55,994 bases of DNA from Planctomycetota bacterium (GTDB lineage Bacteria > Planctomycetota > SZUA-567), in the NCBI GenBank assembly GCA_031254915.1, contig JAIRTL010000018.1:1-55994 (forward strand). The letters run 5' to 3'. The translations under genes and the position numbers were made by a program. The notes beneath the pieces are model-generated. The model saw only the letters and a list, made by a program, of their open reading frames with translations. It was not told the origin of the DNA and ran no database searches. Below are positions 1-8,527 of the stretch, in pieces; within the stretch, counting starts at the first letter, position 1, and every line of letters starts with the position of its first letter.

Positions 1-120
<120 letters not shown>

Positions 121-293
121 GAACAACTAACGATGAACAATTGACAATGAACAGTTTGAGGTATGCCCCGTCACGTTGATGGCGACGACGGAATGGCGGT
201 TCAGCCTGTCGACAACACCCCGACGCGATCCCGCATCTCCAGACTGTTCGTTGCCGGTTGTTGATCATCAATTTTAAAATGAAGGAGTGACGA

Positions 294-608
294 ATGGCGG
301 AAAAGATTCGCATCCGCATGAAAGCCTACGACCACGACATGCTGGACAAATGGTGCGTCAAAATCGTCGAAGCGGCCAAGAACAGTGGAGCCCGCGTTTC
401 CGGTCCCATCCCCCTCCCCACCCGCATCGAACGCTACACGGTGCTCCGCAGCCCGCACGTCGACAAGAAGAGCCGCGAACAGTTCGAGATCAGGACCCAC
501 AAGCGGGTCGTCTATATCACCGAGCTCACCAGGTCCACGATGGATTCGATCAGCCGGGTGGTTCCGCCGCGCGGCGTCGACCTGAATGTCAAGCAGTTCG
601 CCGGCTGA
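294..608 (+). CDS. rpsJ: 30S ribosomal protein uS10 (NusE)
   Basis: This 104-residue protein has the full uS10 fold sequence: [20 protein letters not shown] at the start, then [20 protein letters not shown] and a C-terminal [15 protein letters not shown]. uS10 is a 30S head protein and, as NusE, a partner of NusB in antitermination. The ATG at 294 follows GGAG at good spacing. The 173 bp between tuf and this gene hold no other gene; a short direct repeat (ATGAACA, about 132 and 147) is the only pattern seen. Length matches the family. Confidence 0.98.
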   Translation: MAEKIRIRMKAYDHDMLDKWCVKIVEAAKNSGARVSGPIPLPTRIERYTVLRSPHVDKKSREQFEIRTHKRVVYITELTRSTMDSISRVVPPRGVDLNVKQFAG

Positions 609-786
609 CCGGGGTTGCGTGCCGGCTCCCTCCGCGGACGGCGCTTCTTGAGTTGGAACGTCCCGGTCGACGGGATCGATTTGGCCGCTTGACGGCTTCA
701 TCCTCCGAAGGCGCGGCGACGGCAGAGAGCGACAGCCGTCCATCCGCCCGGGAGGAGCCGATGACAATAATGAGGAGGTTCATAAT

Positions 787-1443
787 ATGTGGCGCGGCAT
801 TTTAGGTAGAAAAATCGGCATGACCCAATTCTTCACTGAAGACGGCAGGCGCGTCGGCGTCACCGTCGTCGAGGCTGGTCCGTGCCCGATTCTCCAGTTG
901 AAGACCAAGGAAAAGGACGGTTACGACGCCTACCAGATCGGCTTCGACGACCGCAAGGAAAAGAACGCGACCAAGGCGGCCAAGGGCCACGCCGCTAAAA
1001 CCGGCAATGCGGCAAAGCGCTTTATCCGCGAAATCCGGCTCCGACAGCCGGTCGCCGATCTCGAGGCCGGCAAGGTGCTTACGATCGAAGACTGGACTGA
1101 CGTCAAAGAAGTGCAGGTGACGGCAAAGAGCAAGGGCAAGGGATTCCAGGGCGTCATCAAGCGCCACGGCTTCCACGGTCTGCGCGCGACCCACGGCGTC
1201 AAAACCCACCACCGCATTCCCGGCTCGAGCGGTTCCCTCACCCCGGCGCGCGTGGTCAAGGGCCACCCGAATCCCGGCCGCATGGGCTGCGAATGGGTTA
1301 CCCAGAAAGGCCTTATGCTGGCGAAGGTGATTCCGGACAAGAACCTGCTCCTCATCCAGGGCTCGGTTCCCGGTCCAAACGACGGCTACGTCGTCATCCG
1401 CCCGGCGCAGCCGTATGTGCCGGAAACCGGAACGGTGAAGTAA
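787..1443 (+). CDS. rplC: 50S ribosomal protein uL3
   Basis: The protein has 218 residues and the N-terminus GILGRKIGMTQFFTEDGRRV typical of bacterial uL3. It also has the central loop KGKGFQGVIKRHGFHG and the RMGCEWVT stretch that reaches the peptidyl-transferase region. The ATG at 787 follows GAGGAGG. The rpsJ-rplC gap is 178 bp, long for an S10 operon, and may hold a leader that I cannot fold with confidence. The gene is followed by a hairpin at 1475-1512 and then by an unrelated gene, so rplD is not next door as it is in most bacteria. Confidence 0.98.
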   Translation: MWRGILGRKIGMTQFFTEDGRRVGVTVVEAGPCPILQLKTKEKDGYDAYQIGFDDRKEKNATKAAKGHAAKTGNAAKRFIREIRLRQPVADLEAGKVLTIEDWTDVKEVQVTAKSKGKGFQGVIKRHGFHGLRATHGVKTHHRIPGSSGSLTPARVVKGHPNPGRMGCEWVTQKGLMLAKVIPDKNLLLIQGSVPGPNDGYVVIRPAQPYVPETGTVK

Positions 1444-1474
1444 GAAAACGCTTGCGTAATTCCGCGTTTACAGT

Positions 1475-1512
1475 GAAAACGGCGTAATTCCAGCAGGAAT
1501 CGCGCCGTTTTC
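1475..1512 (+). terminator. Hairpin ending the rpsJ-rplC transcript
   Basis: Outer arms GAAAACGGCG and CGCCGTTTTC enclose a second inner pairing (ATTCC/GGAAT), giving a long two-part stem 30 bp after the rplC stop. The descending arm ends in four T residues. This is the expected position and shape for a terminator closing the truncated S10 unit. Confidence 0.7.
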
Positions 1513-1696
1513 GCTGGACACGCGTTTTCATGACCGCGTCGCGTTTTCGGGCATGAACGCGGCAACTATAGCGTTTCAAGAAATTCTCGAAGATTCTAAA
1601 AATGCGCTAAAAACGCAGACGCGGCGGGGTCGGCCATTCACGAAAACGACACGGCGAATGGAACGGGCTCGGGTCGTCGCCAGGGATGGAATCGCG

Positions 1697-2662
1697 ATGT
1701 ACGCGCCGATATTTTTTGAATCCATCGCGAAGCGCCGCAGTTGGGGCGGCAGCCGCCTCGTCGACCGGTTCGGTGGCGAAGTCGATCCTCCGATCGGCGA
1801 AAGCTGGGAACTGAGCGGCCTGCCTGGAAAAGCGTCCCTCGCAACAAATTTCCGGTACGCGGGGCGGACGCTCGAGGACTTGTACGACGAAGACCCGGTG
1901 GGTATTGCCGGGCAAGGGACTGCGGCCAAGTACTCCCGCTTTCCTCTCATGGTGAAGTTGATCGACACCGGCGACGACCTTCCCGTCCAGGTCAGCCCGA
2001 ACACCGGTTACGCGCAATACCGGTTCGGCCCGGACGCTCTCGGGAAAATGGAGTTCTGGTATATCCTCGATGCCGATCCGAAGGCGCGCATCTTTTACGG
2101 CTTTTCCAAGTTCATGAGCCAAGAAGAGGTGAGCGTCGCCGCACTCAACGGAAACTTGGGCGACTCTCTTCACAGCGTCGGCGCCAGGGCCGGGGTTTGG
2201 GCGCCAATCCAACCGGGAGTCGTCAATGCTGTCGGCAAAGGGGTTTTTCTTGTTTCCGTGCAGCAGGCTTCCGAGTACGCTTTCCGCTTATTCGATTGGA
2301 ACCGGATGCCGAAAAAGGAGTTGAACCTCAAGGATGCGCTGTTGTGCGCCAATCTCAACAAGTTCGCCGACACGCCGGTATGTAAGACGGTTCGGCAGTC
2401 AACTCCCAAAACCCTGGTCGACAACCAGGTGTTTTCCATACGAAAATGGGATCTTGAACCCGGGAACGCGGTTGTAACGCCAAATGCCGGCAAAACGTTT
2501 TTCATCGTTTTTCCGTTGGATACGGCGATGGCGGTATCGTCCGGCGGACAAAGGGCGGATTGCCCCGCGCGCCATGCGTGTCTCGTCCCCGCCGGCGCAG
2601 GGGAATTCGAAATGGCGGTCGATGCGCCCGGCTCCGCGCTTGTCGTCTCCACAGGGTCATAA
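1697..2662 (+). CDS. Class I phosphomannose-isomerase-like protein, metal ligands replaced
   Basis: The protein resembles type I mannose-6-phosphate isomerase (ManA), normally a zinc enzyme converting Man-6-P and Fru-6-P. From ATG 1697 (AGGGATGG upstream) it has 321 residues, close to the ~315 of Bacillus ManA. The reading frame is open back to an ATG at 1553, but that start lacks a ribosome site. Family motifs are clear: KRRSWGGSRL, ESWELSG, GKMEFWYILDAD, and VGKGVFLVSVQQASEYAFRL. The zinc motif VQVHP reads VQVSP (AGC at 1994-1996), and the GTVHAIG histidine is Asn in GVVNAVG (AAT at 2225-2227). Only the Glu of GKMEFW is kept. It is therefore probably not an isomerase; a sugar-binding or regulatory role is inference. 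Confidence 0.85.
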   Translation: MYAPIFFESIAKRRSWGGSRLVDRFGGEVDPPIGESWELSGLPGKASLATNFRYAGRTLEDLYDEDPVGIAGQGTAAKYSRFPLMVKLIDTGDDLPVQVSPNTGYAQYRFGPDALGKMEFWYILDADPKARIFYGFSKFMSQEEVSVAALNGNLGDSLHSVGARAGVWAPIQPGVVNAVGKGVFLVSVQQASEYAFRLFDWNRMPKKELNLKDALLCANLNKFADTPVCKTVRQSTPKTLVDNQVFSIRKWDLEPGNAVVTPNAGKTFFIVFPLDTAMAVSSGGQRADCPARHACLVPAGAGEFEMAVDAPGSALVVSTGS

Positions 2663-2672
2663 TGCGCTTTCA

Positions 2673-2777
2673 TTAAGGTCCTGTCAGGAAATAACTATAG
2701 CGACTTTTTATGGAAACGCAGCTACAACGCATTCGTTAAAGGACCCGGTGCGACATTTATTCCCTGACAAGCCCTAA
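2673..2777. repeat. MITE-like inverted-repeat element, ~105 bp
   Basis: The left end (from 2673, TTAAGGTCCTGTCAGGAAAT) and the reverse complement of the right end (to 2777, TTAGGGCTTGTCAGGGAATA) match at most of about 22 positions and continue into AGCGAC/GTCGC. They enclose about 45 bp without coding potential. It lies between the ManA-like gene and the FHA kinase. Only one copy is visible here, so calling it a non-autonomous transposon is inference. Confidence 0.45.
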
Positions 2778-2891
2778 GTGCGTTTTCGGAAAGGGTCGGT
2801 TTGCCGGTTGCGTTTTCGGACTCAATCGAGACAACCGGAACGCGCTAGATCCATAGGGCAACTATTCGCGAAAGCGCTATAGGAATTCTGC

Positions 2892-4238
2892 GTGGCCAAA
2901 ATCGTAATGCAATGCCTGTCCGGCCCGTTGGCGGGACAAAATTTTCAGCTTGATGGCGGCCCGGCATTCATTTTCGGCCGGTACAGCCGCTGCCACTTCC
3001 GCCTGACCGCGGATCCGGCCGCGAGTCAATTGCATTTTCTCATGGACATTTCCGAAGACCGGGTCCGCATTGTCGATCTCGGCTCAACAAACGGCCTTGT
3101 GGTCAACGACGTACACTACGGCGGCAGGTTTGGAAAACCGATCGTCGACTTCCTCACGATCAAGCACGGCGATTCCGTGCTCGCCGGTGGCAGCTTTTTC
3201 CGGCTCAATATTGAAGGCGAAGACGACGACGACAAGGCGGCGATTGATGCGCTCAAGGCCGCGCTCGATTCCGGCGCCAAGCACCTTGTCAAACCGGTCA
3301 GGGATCGCGATTTTAGCGGCGCTTCCGACTTCCGCTCCGAGTCGGACGACGACAAGGATAGGACCGCGATCGGCCCCTCCACCGGAAAGATGACCGAGAC
3401 TGGCAGTCGCTTCCCCGAAATCGAGGGATACGTCATGCTCGGCCGCATCGGCGTCGGTGGACGCGGCGCCGTGTACAAGGTCATTAAGGTCGACAGCGGC
3501 GAGAAGGCGGCCTTGAAGATGCTTCTGCCCAAAACCATAAAAAAACCCCGCGCGGTCGAGGTTTTCAGCCGCGAAATCAAGGTGACGAAACAGCTCGACC
3601 ACCCGAACATCATCCGCTATCTCGATAACGGCGTCGCCAACGACATCCCCTACCTTGCCCTTGAGTTCGCCGAAGGCGGCAATCTCGACGACTATATCCG
3701 GCGCAGTCCCGACGGGCGGCTCGACTTCGGCGAAGCCGCGACCCTCTTCGTCGAGGTGCTTGAAGGCCTTGCGTACATGCATGAAAAATCGCTCGTCCAC
3801 AAGGACGTCAAACCGAAAAACATTCTCCTTGCCCGCGGCAAGGACGGCATGACGGCGAAATTGTCCGACATGGGCCTCACCAGCCGCATGTCGACGAATA
3901 TGGTGGACAATTTCCTTCCACTCGTCGCTGAAGGCGGAACGCCCGCCTATATGCCGCCGGAGCAACTGGTCGAGTTCACCCAGGCGCTTCCACAGTCGGA
4001 TGTGTTCAGCGCCGCGGCCACATTCTATCAGATGCTTTCCGGGGAACTTCTATACGACTTCAAGGGCAAGGACCAGGCGGCAGTGATTCTTGACGGCAAT
4101 ATACGCCCCATCCTCACGCTCAGGCCGGAACTTCCGGGTCGCACCGCCGAAGTCATCAACAAGGCGCTGTCCTACTATCCCGAAAATCGTTACGCCGACG
4201 CGGGCGAAATGCTCGTCGCCCTTCGCGAGGCGTTATAG
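2892..4238 (+). CDS. FHA-domain Ser/Thr protein kinase
   Basis: The 448-residue protein starts at GTG 2892 behind AGGAA. Residues ~20-105 form an FHA domain (phosphothreonine reader) with IFGRYSRCHFRL, SQLH and DLGSTNG. An acidic linker (EGEDDDDK) follows, then a Hanks-type kinase from about residue 178: glycine loop GRIGVGGRGAVYK, ATP-binding Lys in AALKML, catalytic HKDVKPKN (Asp305), DMG in place of DFG, and GGTPAYMPPEQL as activation and P+1 segment. All residues needed for phosphotransfer are present. There is no membrane segment, so it should be cytosolic. Its partners are unknown. The other FHA protein at 44680-47676 is a possible target but is unlinked. Confidence 0.92.
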   Translation: MAKIVMQCLSGPLAGQNFQLDGGPAFIFGRYSRCHFRLTADPAASQLHFLMDISEDRVRIVDLGSTNGLVVNDVHYGGRFGKPIVDFLTIKHGDSVLAGGSFFRLNIEGEDDDDKAAIDALKAALDSGAKHLVKPVRDRDFSGASDFRSESDDDKDRTAIGPSTGKMTETGSRFPEIEGYVMLGRIGVGGRGAVYKVIKVDSGEKAALKMLLPKTIKKPRAVEVFSREIKVTKQLDHPNIIRYLDNGVANDIPYLALEFAEGGNLDDYIRRSPDGRLDFGEAATLFVEVLEGLAYMHEKSLVHKDVKPKNILLARGKDGMTAKLSDMGLTSRMSTNMVDNFLPLVAEGGTPAYMPPEQLVEFTQALPQSDVFSAAATFYQMLSGELLYDFKGKDQAAVILDGNIRPILTLRPELPGRTAEVINKALSYYPENRYADAGEMLVALREAL

Positions 4239-4254
4239 CCGCGAAACACGAAAA

Positions 4255-5316
4255 ATGACCGAATTCGCCAAACTCGAGGCTGTCCGTCTCGACGAGGAAA
4301 AGGGGGCGCTCGTCCTCCTCGACCAAACCCGCCTGCCCACTGAAACCGTCTTCCTCAACCTCCGCGATCAAGAGGACATCTGGCAGGCGATTTACTCGCT
4401 TCAGGTTCGCGGCGCGCCGGCGATCGGCATCGCGGCCGGCTACGCCTGCTATCTGGCGGCCAAGTATTCGCCAGCCGATTCCGCCGGCGGTCTGGAACGG
4501 GATTTTATCGCGGCCCGCGACCACCTCGCCACATCGCGGCCGACGGCGGTCAATCTGTTTTGGGCGCTTGAACGCATGACAAAGACGCTCGAGGCGAACC
4601 GCGACGAACCGGTGGCGGCGATCAGGCATGCGCTTCTCGCCGAAAGCCACGCCATCAAGGACGAGGACATCCGCATGTGCCGTGCGATCGGCGAGCACGG
4701 CCTTGGGCTTGTCAAGCCCGGCATGGGAATCCTCACCCACTGCAACGCGGGACAACTGGCGGCCAGCCGCTACGGCACCGCTCTGGCGCCCATCTATGTC
4801 GCGCACGAAAAAGGATACAACCTGAAAGTGTTCGCGGACGAAACGCGGCCGCTCTTGCAGGGTGCCCGCCTCACCGCCTTCGAACTCCAGGCGGCTGGCG
4901 TCGACGTCACCCTCATTTGCGACGACGTGGCGGCGTCCGTCATGAAGAGGGGCTGGGTGCAGGCGGTGTTCGTCGGCTGCGACCGGGCCGCCCGGAACGG
5001 CGACTTCGCGAACAAGATCGGCACGCTCGGCGTCGCGATCATGGCCAAACGCTACAATATTCCCTTCTACGTGTGCCTTCCCCACTCCACTATCGACATG
5101 CGCGCCCCCTCCGGCGATTCGATAGAAATCGAGGAACGCAACCCGAAGGAGGTGACGGACATGTGGTACGAAAAACCCATGGCGCCCGAGAACGTCAAGG
5201 GTTACAACCCCGCCTTCGACGTCACCGACCACGAATTGGTGACGGCGATCATCACGGAGCGCGGCATCGCCCGCGCGCCTTACGAGGAATCGTTCCGGAA
5301 TATGGGCCTGGCGTAG
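4255..5316 (+). CDS. mtnA: S-methyl-5-thioribose-1-phosphate isomerase
   Basis: MtnA isomerises methylthioribose-1-P to methylthioribulose-1-P in methionine salvage. The protein has 353 residues from ATG 4255 (a longer frame to 4090 overlaps the kinase). It shows RGAPAIGIAAGY, the catalytic Cys163 in LTHCNAGQLA, and the catalytic Asp243 in GCDRAARNGDFANKIGT, matching Cys160/Asp240 of the Bacillus enzyme. PFYVCLPHSTID and IEERNPKEVT are also typical. It starts 16 bp after the kinase stop without a clear ribosome site, so the two are probably cotranscribed. Related eIF2B-like ribose-1,5-bisphosphate isomerases are less likely because the MtnA signatures and length are complete. Confidence 0.96.
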   Translation: MTEFAKLEAVRLDEEKGALVLLDQTRLPTETVFLNLRDQEDIWQAIYSLQVRGAPAIGIAAGYACYLAAKYSPADSAGGLERDFIAARDHLATSRPTAVNLFWALERMTKTLEANRDEPVAAIRHALLAESHAIKDEDIRMCRAIGEHGLGLVKPGMGILTHCNAGQLAASRYGTALAPIYVAHEKGYNLKVFADETRPLLQGARLTAFELQAAGVDVTLICDDVAASVMKRGWVQAVFVGCDRAARNGDFANKIGTLGVAIMAKRYNIPFYVCLPHSTIDMRAPSGDSIEIEERNPKEVTDMWYEKPMAPENVKGYNPAFDVTDHELVTAIITERGIARAPYEESFRNMGLA

Positions 5317-5380
5317 AGTCGTCTCTCGCGAAAACGCAAGGGAAGCCCATGTCTCGCCCTCTTTCAATCGCGTTTGCCGT

Positions 5381-5519
5381 TGCACTGGGCGCGACCCGAA
5401 ATTGTGGAAGTGTGGGACAGGGGTTGCTCTGTTCCACATCTGTTTGCCTTATCCGTTTCATGGCGTTTCATGGCCACGCACAGTCGAGGGAACCACAACT
5501 CCGGACCGTGAACGGCATA
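5381..5519 (+). repeat. MITE-130 copy A
   Basis: This is a diverged copy of the dispersed ~130-bp element, between the convergent genes mtnA and flgE. The core TTCCACATCTG, TTTCATGGCC, GCACAGT and CCGGACCGTGAACGG is recognisable. The ends read TGCACT and GCATA instead of TATACT and GTATA. A ~10-bp duplication around CGTTTCATGG lengthens it to 139 bp. Confidence 0.8.
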
Positions 5520-5622
5520 TCGTCACCGTGGTCTTTATCGGCCTTTTCGCTATGCCGACCGTGCATGCCGGCAAACACGGTTGCCGCAAGCCCGGTTCCT
5601 GAGAAAAGGATTGAAAATACTG

Positions 5623-5644
5623 CCCTCCGGACTCCGCCGGAGGG
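5623..5644 (-). terminator. Terminator of the flagellar operon
   Basis: On the minus strand, about 40 bp past the flgE stop, arms CCCTCCGG and CCGGAGGG enclose a 6-nt loop and are followed by GCAGTATTTTC. Between it and flgE lies a short direct duplication of GCATGCATGGGG (about 5651-5674). Confidence 0.7.
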
Positions 5645-5680
5645 CCGCGGCGCATGCATGGGGCATGCATGGGGATCGCG

Positions 5681-8488
5681 TCACCTCTTGAGGTTGAGCA
5701 ACTCCTGGAGCATTTCATCCGCCGTCGTAATGGTGCGCGAATTCGCCTGAAAGCCGCGTTCGACAGTGATAAGCTTGGTGAACTCCTCTGACAGATCGAC
5801 GTTCGAGGTCTCGAGCTGCATCTGCCTGATCTCCCCCCTGCCGCCGACGTTGGCGTAACCGAACTGGGCGTCGCCCGAGGCCGGGCCGGTATAAAACAGG
5901 TTGTTGCCGGCCGAAATGAGCCCGTTCATATTGGGGATAAGCGCAAGGATCAGCCGCGCGATCGGCGCGATGATGCCGTTCGAGTACACGCCCTGCACCA
6001 ACCCGTCGAGGCTGACCTGGAACGAATCGAGCGTTCCGGGAGGCGCGCCGTTCTGGTATTTGAGGGTCAGATCGTTTTTCGCCGCCGACATCGTGAGGAA
6101 GCTGAAATCGAGATCCTGCTGCTGGTCGGCCGAGAGTCCGTTCAACATCTTTATCCAGATCGGCTCGTTGACGCCCATGTCGCTCTGGTTGATGATGATG
6201 CCCTGCGTCTCCGAATATTCCGCACCATTGACGAAGTTCCCGTTCTTGTCAAAGCGAATCAACCCGGTGCCGACGTTGAGGTTCGAGACGATTTCGCCGG
6301 TGGCCGGATCGACCTGCCAGGGGAAATCGGTATCGTCAACGCAGTCCGCGTACCAGCGCCAAGTGGTGAAATCGGAGTCCTGGCTGATCATGGCGAGGCG
6401 GATCGTCGCCGTTTTGGGATTGCCGAGGGAGTCGTAGAAGGTCATGGTCGCGGAGGCGGACCCGCCCTGCGGCGCGGCGTAATCCTGCTCTGCCGAGAAC
6501 ATCGCTTCGTGGGGGACGTTGTTGTACCTGATGCTCACATCCGAAATGGCGTTGGCGATGCCGAGGTTCGAAACGAGGGAGATGTTGAAGCTCGGCAGAT
6601 CGTCCCGGGTGACCATCTTTTTCTCGTTGTCGTCCCAGCGCTCGTAGAGGACGGAGGAGACGTCGTTTCGCGTATACGCGCCCGCCGACTCCGCCGGCGC
6701 GTCGTAGCCGTCGGTCCCGTAATTGCCGGCGCTGATCTTCGGCGGAATGGAAAGAAGCCCCATGACACCGCCGGTGCTGTCCATATTGCGGCTGCTTGTC
6801 GCGAGCGCCACGTTTTGAATGGCCCGCTCGTAGGCGGCACGGTTGAACAGCGTGCTCGACATGTCGCCGTCCGGAAATTCGGCCGAGACGGGGGCGCCGT
6901 ACATGGCTGGCGTAATCGCCGGGAACGCCGCGGTCGGCTCGTCCACATCGCCGGCGAGGAACTTGAGGAAATGCTCGAACGTGTACGACTGCTCGACGCC
7001 GAGCGGCTGCTGCGGCGGACTCATCGGCGACGGCCCCTCTGGTCGGTTATAAACGAAGGTGGCCTCGACCTTGCTCTGGCCTTTCTTGAAATCGACGGTG
7101 ATCTCGTCGCCGTTTTTGATATTGGCGAAGGGCTGCGTCCAGACGTTTCCCTTGAGATACTGTACGTGCTCGAGAGGCGTGTTGAGATTCGCCGGATAGG
7201 TCTCTCCGGCGCGGGGCATGGCAGCCACGCTTACGTTGCCGTTGACGGCGAAGGTGGAATCGGGGCTCCAAATTTCCTGAAGCTGCGCGTTCGTAAAAAT
7301 AACGCCCTCGCCGCCGGTGTTCGTCGTCACGGCGGCGACGAAGTTGCCGCCGTTTGATTCGTACACCCACGGGGGCAGGGTGAAGCTGTTCTGAACAGTG
7401 TGGGAGGCGCCGTGATAGTCCACCGTCGAGCCGAAGCTAAGATACTGCGGGATCTTGATGCCCATGGCGGTCGAGGTGTTCACATTGCCGCCGTTGATGG
7501 TCTTGATCTCCTCGACGATGGGGACGCAGCCGAGCGCAAGGATATCGTCCACCCGGGCGACCGAACCAAGCCCCATGCTGGATGCGTCGACAACCTGCCC
7601 GTACGTGCCGTCCGGATTGCCCGCCCGATAGTCGATGACCTGGTAGGCGTAGGTGTCGCCGAGCCCCGTCGTCGGGAGGTTCGCCCTGTAGGAGCTCACG
7701 TTGGCGGGGAGGCCGGTCAGTTCGACGCCGGCCCCCTGCGCGTACTCGATCATCTCCTGGGTGACGACATACGTCTTATTCTCGAGAGAGTTCCAGGAGG
7801 TGTCGACCTTCGAATCCTTGAGCGGGTCACCGCCGTTGTATTTCGTTTTTGCCATCCAGTTCTGGAGATTGCTCACGGTCGGATACGAGGTGCCGCCAAA
7901 GAGCTGGAGGCCGGAAGTGATCTCCTGATTGGAGTTGAGGTTGCCCTTGAACTCGACCTTCGAGGTCTGGGCCATGCCGCCGACTGTGCCGATGGGGATG
8001 ATGATGTTTTCAAGCTTCGCGTCGGCGGGGATGGTCACGCCGCCCTGACTATCCTTCACAGCCATGGTGCCTTGCACAAAAAGGCCGTTGCCGCCCATGA
8101 GGCTGCCGTCCGAACCGATGTAGAAGGATCCGTCGCGCGTATAGACGTAGCCGTTCCCCTGCGAAAGAACGAAAAAGCCGTTCCCCTCGATCGCCATATC
8201 GTTTGGATTGGCGGTATTTTCGAGCGGTCCTTGGGTGAATACCTTGTTAATCGATCCGGTTTGTGTGCCGAGCCCGATCTGGATGGGGTTGACCGATCCC
8301 CTGCCGGTCTGGACGTCCGCGCCCATGCCGCCCCTGAAGGTCTGCTCCAGGAGGGTGCGGAACTGGAAAATGCCTTTTTTGAAACCGACGGTGTTGACGT
8401 TGGCGAGATTGTTGCCGACGTTGTCCATCGCTTTCTGGTGCGTCACCAGGCCGCTAATGCCGGTCGAGAGCGCTTGACTGAGGCCCAT
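5681..8488 (-). CDS. flgE: Flagellar hook protein FlgE, very long form
   Basis: FlgE polymerises into the flagellar hook outside the cell. From ATG 8488 (AAGGAG just upstream) it has 935 residues, more than twice the common ~400. The N-terminus has the rod/hook signature ALSTGISGLVTHQKAMDNVG followed by NNLANVNTVGFKK, and FlgE-type text (EGNGFFVLSQGNGYVYTRDG). The C-terminus has QMQLETSNVDLSEEF and RGFQANSRTITTADEMLQEL, the coiled-coil that packs in the hook core. Residues ~200-750 are a large central insert corresponding to surface domains D2/D3; it carries recognisable TATIRL/FDKNGNF FlgE strands near residue 730. Last gene of its operon, 39 bp after flgD. Confidence 0.95.
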   Translation of the reverse strand: MGLSQALSTGISGLVTHQKAMDNVGNNLANVNTVGFKKGIFQFRTLLEQTFRGGMGADVQTGRGSVNPIQIGLGTQTGSINKVFTQGPLENTANPNDMAIEGNGFFVLSQGNGYVYTRDGSFYIGSDGSLMGGNGLFVQGTMAVKDSQGGVTIPADAKLENIIIPIGTVGGMAQTSKVEFKGNLNSNQEITSGLQLFGGTSYPTVSNLQNWMAKTKYNGGDPLKDSKVDTSWNSLENKTYVVTQEMIEYAQGAGVELTGLPANVSSYRANLPTTGLGDTYAYQVIDYRAGNPDGTYGQVVDASSMGLGSVARVDDILALGCVPIVEEIKTINGGNVNTSTAMGIKIPQYLSFGSTVDYHGASHTVQNSFTLPPWVYESNGGNFVAAVTTNTGGEGVIFTNAQLQEIWSPDSTFAVNGNVSVAAMPRAGETYPANLNTPLEHVQYLKGNVWTQPFANIKNGDEITVDFKKGQSKVEATFVYNRPEGPSPMSPPQQPLGVEQSYTFEHFLKFLAGDVDEPTAAFPAITPAMYGAPVSAEFPDGDMSSTLFNRAAYERAIQNVALATSSRNMDSTGGVMGLLSIPPKISAGNYGTDGYDAPAESAGAYTRNDVSSVLYERWDDNEKKMVTRDDLPSFNISLVSNLGIANAISDVSIRYNNVPHEAMFSAEQDYAAPQGGSASATMTFYDSLGNPKTATIRLAMISQDSDFTTWRWYADCVDDTDFPWQVDPATGEIVSNLNVGTGLIRFDKNGNFVNGAEYSETQGIIINQSDMGVNEPIWIKMLNGLSADQQQDLDFSFLTMSAAKNDLTLKYQNGAPPGTLDSFQVSLDGLVQGVYSNGIIAPIARLILALIPNMNGLISAGNNLFYTGPASGDAQFGYANVGGRGEIRQMQLETSNVDLSEEFTKLITVERGFQANSRTITTADEMLQELLNLKR

Positions 8489-8527
8489 ATCTTTCTCCTT
8501 GCGGTTCAGATTCACTGTGGCGCGTAA

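Noticed and set aside
7400-8527. 375-codon open frame antisense to flgE
   Set aside because: Mirror of a proven gene with no ribosome site or recognisable domain.
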